A stretch of DNA of 64,000 nucleotides from assembly GCF_018860245.1 (NCBI RefSeq), contig NZ_JAHKPD010000007.1, positions 203,892 to 267,891 on the forward strand, written 5' to 3'. The position numbers and the translations under genes were made by a program. This document shows positions 19,100 to 26,130 of this stretch, piece after piece. Origin of the DNA: Pseudotamlana agarivorans. GTDB taxonomy: Bacteria > Bacteroidota > Bacteroidia > Flavobacteriales > Flavobacteriaceae. The notes below the pieces were generated by a model, which saw only the letters and a list, made by a program, of their open reading frames with translations, was not told where the DNA came from and searched no databases. Numbering within the stretch: position 1 is the stretch's first letter; each line of letters starts with the position of its first letter.

Positions 19100-20494
19100 T
19101 TAAAATAAAGTTCTGGTAACCATAAATGCAGCAGAGCCTACTATAAATCCTATTAATGCCAGCCAAGCAATTTTCTTTAGGTACCAAAAGAAATCAATTT
19201 TCTCCATACCCATGGCTACAACTCCAGCCGCAGAACCAATAATCAACATACTTCCTCCTGTTCCCGCCGAAAAAGCGATAAAGTGCCATAGTTCATTATC
19301 GGTTGGTTCGTGAAACATACCTAAACTAGCCGCCACTAGTGGTACATTATCAATTACTGCAGAACCTACTCCTAATAAAATAACTACCAAATCTGAAACG
19401 CCATTGCCTGCATGTATCTCTGTACCCATCATTGGCATCATTTCTTGTAATCCACCAGCAAACCCAAATAAAATCCCTAAAGATTCTAGTGCAGCTACGG
19501 CCATTAAAATTCCCAAGAAAAATAAAATACTTGGCAATTCAATTTTAGATAAAGAATGGTGTACTGGACTATGGTGTGCTTGCTCATCACTTTCTTCAGA
19601 ATCCAAATCTGTAATACTAAATTTAGATTTACTGTAAATTTCTGCAAAAACGGCAACGACTGCTAAAGATAACATCATCCCGACATAAGGAGGCAAGTGC
19701 GTTACTGTTTTAAAAACAGGAACAAAAACAATAGCCCCTAAACCTAAGTAAAGCATTACACTGCTTAATTTTGAAGGTTTTTTATCTTCAACATCCTCAG
19801 ATATTAGTTCGCCTTTAAAAATAGGTAAAAACGAAGCGATAAAGGTTGGAACAGCCATACACAATAAAGATGGCAGAAATAAATACCCCACCAAATGACC
19901 AGTAGTTACCTTATTACCTATCCAAAGCATGGTTGTAGTGACATCTCCAATTGGAGACCATGCCCCTCCCGCATTGGCAGCAATAATAATTAAACCTGCA
20001 TAATATAAACGTACTTCTTTTTCTTTTACAATTTTTTGAAGTATAGAAATTAATACAATGGTCGCTGTAAGGTTATCAATGATTGCAGATAAGATAAACG
20101 CCAATATGGCAAATATCCATAGTATTTTTGTTTTCTTTTTTGTTGTAATAAAACCTTTAATAGTGGCAAAACCATCAAAATAATCGATAATTTCAACAAT
20201 AGTCATCGCTCCTAATAGAAACACTAATATCTCAGCCGTTTTACCTAAATGGTGCAACAAGGTTTCTTCCATAAGGTGCTTTTTCTCATCGGAAGTAAAG
20301 CCGCTAAAAGTATCAATTAGTGTATGAGTTGAAGAGTCAAACCAATTCGGAAACGTTTCTAATCCTAAAGCGACTAGAGCCCAACAAATTGCCATCATGA
20401 CCAATGCTGGAATTAACTTATCAATTTTTATACTGTGTTCCATTGTAATGGCCAAATAGCCCAATACAAATACTAAAATAATCGCTGCTTCCAT
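19100..20494 (-). CDS. nhaD: Na+/H+ antiporter, NhaD family
   Basis: This 464-residue protein has about 11-13 hydrophobic spans and no signal peptide, as expected for the ion-transporter superfamily. Family segments include SAIIDNLTATIVLIS and NAGGAWSPIGDVTTTMLWIG in the first half, and GVGSAVIDNVPLVAASLGMF and AFSAGTGGSMLIIGSAAGVV in the second half. These form the inverted repeats with the transport-site Asp/Asn residues. NhaD exports Na+ or Li+ in exchange for protons, which suits a marine habitat. It is monocistronic, and a structured element lies about 100 bases upstream. Confidence 0.93.
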   Translation of the reverse strand: MEAAIILVFVLGYLAITMEHSIKIDKLIPALVMMAICWALVALGLETFPNWFDSSTHTLIDTFSGFTSDEKKHLMEETLLHHLGKTAEILVFLLGAMTIVEIIDYFDGFATIKGFITTKKKTKILWIFAILAFILSAIIDNLTATIVLISILQKIVKEKEVRLYYAGLIIIAANAGGAWSPIGDVTTTMLWIGNKVTTGHLVGYLFLPSLLCMAVPTFIASFLPIFKGELISEDVEDKKPSKLSSVMLYLGLGAIVFVPVFKTVTHLPPYVGMMLSLAVVAVFAEIYSKSKFSITDLDSEESDEQAHHSPVHHSLSKIELPSILFFLGILMAVAALESLGILFGFAGGLQEMMPMMGTEIHAGNGVSDLVVILLGVGSAVIDNVPLVAASLGMFHEPTDNELWHFIAFSAGTGGSMLIIGSAAGVVAMGMEKIDFFWYLKKIAWLALIGFIVGSAAFMVTRTLF

Positions 20495-20981
20495 AAAATT
20501 TGTTCGTTAGTTTAGTGCTTTTAAAATACGGTAGCACTTAGTTCCGTTTCATTAATGTTCGTTTTAAATGGTTCTTCACTACGCAATAAAAAAGGCTCCA
20601 TTTAGATTTTGCATGCCCTTCCTTTAACACGCAAATATATGAGCCATTCTATCATTCTAAAACATAATATTGAATACGCTCTGCTATTAATGTGGTTCAA
20701 AAAAATAGCTTTTCGGGTATTTCACAGTATAAAAGACATTCAAAAACCTTAAAACCTCAATTAAGGCCGCTTAATTCTTGAACTTCTTCCTGTTTTTATG
20801 TTTTCAACTTTTTTAACAATCTTTATAAATTTAAAATCACAAACAACTTATCTACAAGTAATTAGACACATCATTATTCATATTGAATCTAATTAAAAGC
20901 TATTCGATACTAAAATCTACAAAATTATCAACCGAACAAATATAAAAAACAAAACTCTTTAGACTTCATTTTTTGAAGTTT
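20495..20981. other. 487-base gap between anmK and nhaD
   Basis: No convincing gene is seen on either strand. The nhaD-proximal part holds the hairpin element at 20591-20645. The remainder is AT-rich and carries only scattered weak promoter-like words, for example a minus-strand TATATTTG at 20937-20944 without a -33 partner. Confidence 0.6.
20591..20645 (-). promoter_or_regulatory. Structured leader or terminator upstream of nhaD
   Basis: On the minus strand an outer stem GGCTC (20641-20645) pairs with GAGCC (20594-20598), followed at once by TTTTTT. Inside it is an 8-bp stem with one G-U pair, TTTGCGTG (20628-20635) with CATGCAAA (20608-20615), and a purine-rich 12-base loop. The form is that of an intrinsic terminator with an internal domain: either the end of the anmK transcript or an attenuator in the nhaD leader. 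A TATATTTG word at 20632-20639 overlaps it and could instead be the nhaD -7 box. Confidence 0.4.
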
Positions 20982-22046
20982 TTAGGGAAGAAAAATTTTA
21001 CCGGAACTATGATTTTTTAAAGCTCCCGTAACACTTTGTAGGCAATTCACTTCATTCCTTAACCTTAAGACCCCTAAAAAACCAAAAATAAGAGCCTCCT
21101 TAAACTCAACAACTCTTTTTGAGGGGATTATAATTTTATTTGCTGAATGATGCTGTATGCGGCGCATCAAAAAACTATTATAAGCACCACCACCAGTTAC
21201 CAAAACAGAGCGCTTTGCTTTCAATCCAAATTGAGAAGCAATTTGAATGGCCATGTGTTCAACAGCTGTTTTGAGGACATCCTCAATACTTAAATCATAT
21301 GAATCAATTAAAGGGAAAACTTGGTGTTTCACCCATTCGAGACCTAATGATTTTGGAAAAGGTTCTTTGTAAAAAGGAAGTTTATTCAATGCCTCTAGAA
21401 GCAGACTATGTACTTCACCTGTAGAAGCTATTTCTCCATCATCATCATAATCAAAACCTAGCCGATTCACATAATGATTTAAAACCAGATTAACAGGACA
21501 AATATCGTAGGCAACACGAGCGCCTTTAATTTCCATAGAAATATTAGCGAATCCTCCTAGGTTTAAACAAAAGTCATATTCTGAAAACAAAAGCTGATCA
21601 CCAATAGGCACCAAAGGCGCTCCTTGTCCGCCCAGCTGAACATCTTGAACTCTAAAATCACAAACTACTTTTTCATGAAGCCATTTTGAGATTTCTGGCA
21701 AATTCCCAATTTGAAGGGTTAATTTATCCGCAGGTTGATGCAAAGCGGTATGTCCATGTGAACAAACTGCATCAATATTATTAATGTTATTCTTTTTAAT
21801 GAATGTTTTTATAACATCGGCAAGATAAGCCGTGTACTCGGTATCAATATTCTTTAATTTTTCTTCGGAATATGACACTAAAGCGCTTAATTGGGTTTTC
21901 CATAACGGCGTATAAGAAACAGTTTCAGCATTCAAAATTTCAAAACTCCAAACGCCGTTAAACTGAAAATTAACCTCAACAAGATCAATCCCGTCTAATG
22001 ACGTACCAGACATAATGCCAATAACATGATATTTATCTTCTAACAT
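20982..22046 (-). CDS. anmK: Anhydro-N-acetylmuramic acid kinase
   Basis: This 354-residue kinase of the sugar-kinase/Hsp70/actin fold opens the 1,6-anhydro ring of anhMurNAc and phosphorylates it, recycling cell-wall muropeptides. The phosphate-binding motif GIMSGTSLDGID lies at residues 10-21. CSHGHTALHQPADKLTLQIG and NLGGFANIS follow, with the catalytic Asp in the AYDICPVNLVLN region. The end of the domain has VTGGGAYNSFLMRRI. Length is normal. It is divergent from the acyl-CoA dehydrogenase gene with 95 bases between the starts. Confidence 0.93.
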   Translation of the reverse strand: MLEDKYHVIGIMSGTSLDGIDLVEVNFQFNGVWSFEILNAETVSYTPLWKTQLSALVSYSEEKLKNIDTEYTAYLADVIKTFIKKNNINNIDAVCSHGHTALHQPADKLTLQIGNLPEISKWLHEKVVCDFRVQDVQLGGQGAPLVPIGDQLLFSEYDFCLNLGGFANISMEIKGARVAYDICPVNLVLNHYVNRLGFDYDDDGEIASTGEVHSLLLEALNKLPFYKEPFPKSLGLEWVKHQVFPLIDSYDLSIEDVLKTAVEHMAIQIASQFGLKAKRSVLVTGGGAYNSFLMRRIQHHSANKIIIPSKRVVEFKEALIFGFLGVLRLRNEVNCLQSVTGALKNHSSGKIFLP

Positions 22047-22094
22047 AAGTGCGTAAAAATAGTAAAGCCAATTAAATAATTCACATGAAAAAGC

Positions 22095-22102
22095 TATATT
22101 TG
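22095..22102 (+). promoter_or_regulatory. Putative -7 box of the acyl-CoA dehydrogenase gene
   Basis: TATATTTG is a perfect match to TAnnTTTG, 39 bases before the ATG. No TTTG is present at the expected -33 position, so the call is tentative. Confidence 0.4.
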
Positions 22103-22141
22103 ATAAAAAAAATGACTAAATAAACTAAATAATTACGAATT

Positions 22142-23284
22142 ATGGATTTTAAGCTCTCTGAAGAACATATCATGATTCGCGATGCTGCTCGCGATTTCGC
22201 ACAAACCGAATTACTTCCAGGTGTTATTGAACGTGACACTAACCAACACTTCCCTAAGGAATTAGTAAAAAAAATGGGCGATCTTGGTTTTTTAGGCATT
22301 ATGGTGAACCCCAAATATGGTGGTAGCGGCATGGACGCAATTTCCTATATACTTATTATGGAGGAGCTTTCTAAAATAGACGCTTCAGCTTCAGTGATTG
22401 TTTCTGTAAACAACTCCTTAGTTTGTTACGGTATAGAATGTTATGGCACTGAAGATCAAAAACAAAAATATTTAACCAAATTAGCGACAGGTGAATTTAT
22501 TGGAGCCTTTTGCTTAAGTGAACCAGAGGCAGGTAGTGATGCGACTTCGCAAAAAACGACGGCTATCGATAAAGGCGATCATTATCTAATTAACGGCACC
22601 AAAAACTGGATTACAAGTGGTGGCCGTGCTGATGTTTATCTAGTGATAGCACAAACAGATAAAGAAAAAGGTTCCCATGGTATTAATGTTTTTATTGTTG
22701 AAAAAGGCACTGAAGGCTTTCATATTGGCCCGAAAGAAGACAAGCTAGGTATCCGCGGAAGCGATACCCACACTTTAATATTTAATGATGTTAAAGTACC
22801 GAAGGAAAACAGAGTTGGCGTGAATGGATCTGGGTTTCGATTTGCCATGAAAACCCTTTCTGGTGGCCGCATAGGCATTGCCGCCCAAGCCTTAGGTATT
22901 GCTTCTGGGGCTTACGAATTGGCACTAAAATATTCTAAAACACGCAAAACCTTTGGAGTTGAAATCTGTAACCACCAAGCCATTGCTTTCAAATTAGCAG
23001 ACATGGCTACCGATATTGAGGCTGCAAGACATTTAGTTATGAAAGCGGCTTGGGAAAAAGACCAAGGAAAAAACTACGATTTTTCGAGTGCTATGGCGAA
23101 ATTATTCGCTTCTAAAGTTGCTATGGAACACACGGTTGAAGCCGTACAAATTCATGGCGGAAATGGCTTTGTTAAAGAATATCACGTAGAACGTTTAATG
23201 CGCGACGCCAAAATAACTCAGATTTACGAAGGCACTTCAGAAATTCAAAAAATCATTATTTCTAGGAGTATCACAAGAGACTAA
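22142..23284 (+). CDS. Acyl-CoA dehydrogenase (short-chain/branched-chain type)
   Basis: This 380-residue FAD enzyme introduces a 2,3 double bond into acyl-CoA during fatty acid or branched-chain amino acid breakdown. The N-terminal helical domain is followed by the FAD/substrate segment AFCLSEPEAGSDA and WITSGGRADVYLV. A C-terminal domain has QIHGGNGFVKEYHVERLMRD and the catalytic-base Glu in YEGTSEIQ. Length and this Glu position fit the butyryl-/short-branched-chain subgroup. It directly precedes the arsenosugar genes, but the 146-base gap gives no reason to link them functionally. Confidence 0.9.
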   Translation: MDFKLSEEHIMIRDAARDFAQTELLPGVIERDTNQHFPKELVKKMGDLGFLGIMVNPKYGGSGMDAISYILIMEELSKIDASASVIVSVNNSLVCYGIECYGTEDQKQKYLTKLATGEFIGAFCLSEPEAGSDATSQKTTAIDKGDHYLINGTKNWITSGGRADVYLVIAQTDKEKGSHGINVFIVEKGTEGFHIGPKEDKLGIRGSDTHTLIFNDVKVPKENRVGVNGSGFRFAMKTLSGGRIGIAAQALGIASGAYELALKYSKTRKTFGVEICNHQAIAFKLADMATDIEAARHLVMKAAWEKDQGKNYDFSSAMAKLFASKVAMEHTVEAVQIHGGNGFVKEYHVERLMRDAKITQIYEGTSEIQKIIISRSITRD

Positions 23285-23430
23285 CTATAATTTCAACCAT
23301 AAACCTATCAATCCGTTGTTAATTAATTTCAAATATTACAGCGGATTTTTGTTATGTTGATTTAAACATATCGACTTAAAATTTTAGATTTACAGACTAA
23401 CACCATTTCAACCCTATAATATCGCACATC

Positions 23431-23766
23431 ATGCAAAAAACATATTACGACCCTGCCGACTTAAAGAAGTTTGGAAAAATTACCGAATGGAATCCTGAAT
23501 TAGGCGACAAATTTTTTGATTACTACGGTAAAGTTTTTGAAGAAGGTGCCCTTACAGCGCGTGAAAAAGCACTTATTGCTTTGGCTGTTTCTCACACCGA
23601 ACAATGCCCTTATTGTATTGATGCCTACACAAAAGACAATCTACAACGCGGTGTGACCAAAGAAGAAATGATGGAAGCCATTCATGTTGGCGCAGCCATT
23701 AAAAGTGGTGCTACGTTGGTTCATGGTGTTCAAATGATGAATAAAGTGAACAAACTAGACATGTAA
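23431..23766 (+). CDS. Arsenosugar-associated AhpD/CMD-like protein
   Basis: This 111-residue protein has the carboxymuconolactone decarboxylase/AhpD fold. The redox CxxC is C59-P-Y-C62 within SHTEQCPYCIDAYT. The His of the classic CxxCxxxH motif is replaced by Tyr66. The sequence resembles the family that NCBI names arsenosugar biosynthesis-associated peroxidase-like protein, found next to ArsS. It is 64 bases upstream of arsS on the same strand, which supports that name. The chemical role is not established; a thiol redox or arsenic-reducing role is an inference. Confidence 0.82.
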   Translation: MQKTYYDPADLKKFGKITEWNPELGDKFFDYYGKVFEEGALTAREKALIALAVSHTEQCPYCIDAYTKDNLQRGVTKEEMMEAIHVGAAIKSGATLVHGVQMMNKVNKLDM

Positions 23767-23830
23767 CCTGCTTCCAACAGCAAATTTTCACCCTATTTCA
23801 AATCGAAACCTATAAATTTAAAACTGATTA

Positions 23831-24886
23831 ATGGCTATTAAGTCCTTAAATAAGCGCGAAAGCGCCTTAGCAAACAGCGAAAAGCAACTCAAAATTTTAT
23901 CGAATGGTATTTTCCAAAATGGAGATTTGCCCACTTTTAAAGCTAAAATTTCTGAAACGCATCAATTTCCGCTTAAAGCGAAAAAACTAGAGATTTTACA
24001 AATAAATCTGGGCTACATGTGCAACCAAGTTTGTACGCATTGTCATGTTGATGCTGGCCCAGACCGCAAAGAAATTATGACGCGTAACACCATGCAACAG
24101 TGTTTGGACGTAATAAAAACAACAGGTGCACACACATTAGATTTAACCGGTGGTGCCCCAGAAATGAACCCAGAATTTAGATGGTTTGTTGAAGAAGCAG
24201 CCAAAGCGGGAATTAAAGATTTTATTGTGCGCTCCAATTTAACCATCATTAGAGCGAACAAAAAATACCATGATCTTCCAGAGTTTTTCAAAAAACATAA
24301 GGTTCATGTCGTTAGTTCTATGCCACACTGGTCCCGTGGAAAAACTGACAAACAACGTGGCGATGGTGTTTTTGATAAGTCGATTAAAGCACTGAATGAC
24401 TTAAACGCGATTGGTTACGGCATACCCAATAGCGATTTAAAACTTGATTTAGTTTACAACCCTTCTGGCGCTTTTTTACCTGGTGACCAAGCATCGATGG
24501 AAAAAGAGTTTAAAAAAGCATTGAAAGAAGATTTTAATATTGACTTCCACAACTTATTTGCCATTACAAATTTACCCATTTCACGTTTTTTAGATTATTT
24601 AATTGCTTCTGAAAACTATGAGGATTACATGTATGCTTTGGTGGAAGCCTATAACCCTGAAGCAGTAAAAAATGTGATGTGCACCAATACACTTTCGGTA
24701 AGCTGGGACGGCTATTTATATGATTGTGATTTTAATCAAATGCTCGAACTTCCTGTAAACAGTAAAGTAAAACACATATCTGAATATAATGAAGATTTGT
24801 TAGAAGGGCGAAATATTTCAATTTCACAACATTGCTATGGCTGTACTGCGGGTGCCGGTAGTAGTTGTCAAGGTGTTGTTGCTTAA
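23831..24886 (+). CDS. arsS: Arsenosugar biosynthesis radical SAM protein ArsS
   Basis: This 351-residue radical SAM enzyme has its iron-sulfur ligands at C64, C68 and C71 (GYMCNQVCTHCHVDAGP) and the GGAPEMNPEFRWFV segment of the SAM barrel. A C-terminal cysteine-rich tail has C335-x-x-C338 and C346 (HCYGCTAGAGSSCQG). In some relatives this tail carries selenocysteine; here all are Cys and no in-frame TGA is needed. The family joins a 5'-deoxyadenosyl group to dimethylarsinous acid, giving the nucleoside precursor of arsenosugars. A palindrome directly follows the stop. Confidence 0.92.
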   Translation: MAIKSLNKRESALANSEKQLKILSNGIFQNGDLPTFKAKISETHQFPLKAKKLEILQINLGYMCNQVCTHCHVDAGPDRKEIMTRNTMQQCLDVIKTTGAHTLDLTGGAPEMNPEFRWFVEEAAKAGIKDFIVRSNLTIIRANKKYHDLPEFFKKHKVHVVSSMPHWSRGKTDKQRGDGVFDKSIKALNDLNAIGYGIPNSDLKLDLVYNPSGAFLPGDQASMEKEFKKALKEDFNIDFHNLFAITNLPISRFLDYLIASENYEDYMYALVEAYNPEAVKNVMCTNTLSVSWDGYLYDCDFNQMLELPVNSKVKHISEYNEDLLEGRNISISQHCYGCTAGAGSSCQGVVA

Positions 24887-24905
24887 TTCCTGCGCAGGCA
24901 GGAAT
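24886..24905. repeat. Short REP-like palindrome, copy 1
   Basis: ATTCCTGC, the loop GCAG and GCAGGAAT form an 8-bp hairpin. It touches the arsS stop and ends 9 bases before the rhodanese start. The same family in the opposite orientation lies before arsM and before the hydroxylase gene. Confidence 0.75.
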
Positions 24906-24914
24906 CTCATGACT

Positions 24915-25409
24915 ATGAAAAACATAATCCTATTCATACTACTATCATGTACTACAGTAAGTTTTGCTCAAAAATCATTGGACAAACTGCTCAAAAAATA
25001 TAACAAAGAAAGTATTCCTTATATCAAGGCTTCAGAATTACAAAACACTCCTTCCGAAGTCATCTATTTAGACACCAGAGCACCTAATGAATACGCCGTT
25101 AGCCATCTTAAAGACGCCATTTTAGTAGATTATAACAACTTCAGCATGGATACAATTCAGAAGATAATTCCGAATAAAACTTCAGAAATCATTGTGTATT
25201 GCACCCTAGGCATGCGATCGGAAACTATTGGCGAAAAATTAAAAGAGGCCGGTTATACTCATGTGAAAAATTTATACGGTGGTATCATCACATGGAAAAA
25301 CAGCAATTTCCCTGTTTATAACGAAAATAACAAACCAACCGATAGCGTACACACTTATTCAAAATCGTGGCGCAAATGGTTAAAAAATGGCATTCAAGTT
25401 TATGAATAA
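24915..25409 (+). CDS. Exported rhodanese-like domain protein
   Basis: This protein of about 164 residues has a signal peptide (MKNIILFILLSCTTVSFAQ) and a single rhodanese domain. Its active-site Cys is in the loop CTLGMRS, followed by the family's NLYGGIITWKN. I chose the ATG at 24915, after the palindrome, because an earlier frame start would run back through arsS and spoil the signal peptide; 24909 (two codons earlier) is also possible. Rhodaneses move sulfane sulfur or bind oxyanions; the substrate is unknown. It overlaps the next gene by 8 bases. Confidence 0.84.
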   Translation: MKNIILFILLSCTTVSFAQKSLDKLLKKYNKESIPYIKASELQNTPSEVIYLDTRAPNEYAVSHLKDAILVDYNNFSMDTIQKIIPNKTSEIIVYCTLGMRSETIGEKLKEAGYTHVKNLYGGIITWKNSNFPVYNENNKPTDSVHTYSKSWRKWLKNGIQVYE

Positions 25410-26004
25410 AGAACTCGTTATTGTATTTGTAAAAAACATACAACTCGGCAAAGTAAAAACACGATTGGCTAAAACCGTAGGTGATGATAACGCCGTAAAG
25501 GTTTACAAAGCCCTATTAGAAATCACTGAAAATGTCACGAAAAACATTTCAGCTGATGTGTGTATTCATTTTTCTGAAACCTTAGACGAGACGATTTGGA
25601 AAAACACAAAAAAAACCATACAACACGGAGAAGACCTAGGTGCCCGAATGAAAAACGCCTTTAAAACGAGTTTTGAAAAAGGTTATGAACGCATTGTTCT
25701 AATTGGTTCTGATTTACCAAGTTTGACTACCGCGCACCTCAATACTGCTTTAACCAAACTTAAGTATAACGACATTGTTTTTGGCCCTGCTGAAGACGGT
25801 GGTTACTATCTCGTTGGTCTTTCTAAAATGCATGATTTTATTTTTGAAAACAAACCCTGGAGTGAAACCCACTTACTCGAAACAACCTTAAATGAAATTA
25901 AAACAAAAAAGGCAACTTATGATGTTTTAGAAACCCTAAACGACATAGACACCATTGAAGACCTTAATGCTTTTCCTCAGCTCATGAAACTCATTTCAAA
26001 TTAA
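25402..26004 (+). CDS. TIGR04282-type arsenosugar biosynthesis glycosyltransferase
   Basis: This protein of 200 residues starts MNKELVIVFVKNIQLGKVKT, the typical opening of the rSAM/selenodomain-associated transferase 1 (DUF2064) family. The nucleotide-sugar fold has GEDLGARMKNAF, IGSDLPSLTT and FGPAEDGGYYLVGLSK. I start at the ATG at 25402, which overlaps the rhodanese stop by 8 bases; an earlier in-frame ATG adds only five residues. The family travels with ArsS/ArsM and with the TIGR04283 transferase that lies 12 kb downstream here. The exact donor and acceptor are unknown. Confidence 0.87.
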   Translation: MNKELVIVFVKNIQLGKVKTRLAKTVGDDNAVKVYKALLEITENVTKNISADVCIHFSETLDETIWKNTKKTIQHGEDLGARMKNAFKTSFEKGYERIVLIGSDLPSLTTAHLNTALTKLKYNDIVFGPAEDGGYYLVGLSKMHDFIFENKPWSETHLLETTLNEIKTKKATYDVLETLNDIDTIEDLNAFPQLMKLISN

Positions 26005-26130
26005 CACACACACTAACAACGACATAACTCACTTATTTACATTATATTTTAACAATTTATTAACAAAGACACTTTTTATACAGGCTAAAATTCATATCTT
26101 TATTAGCTTATTAATTAAAACCAATTTGTC

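Noticed and set aside
23831-24886. ArsS as a selenoprotein
   Set aside because: The C-terminal motif uses cysteine codons and no internal TGA is read through.
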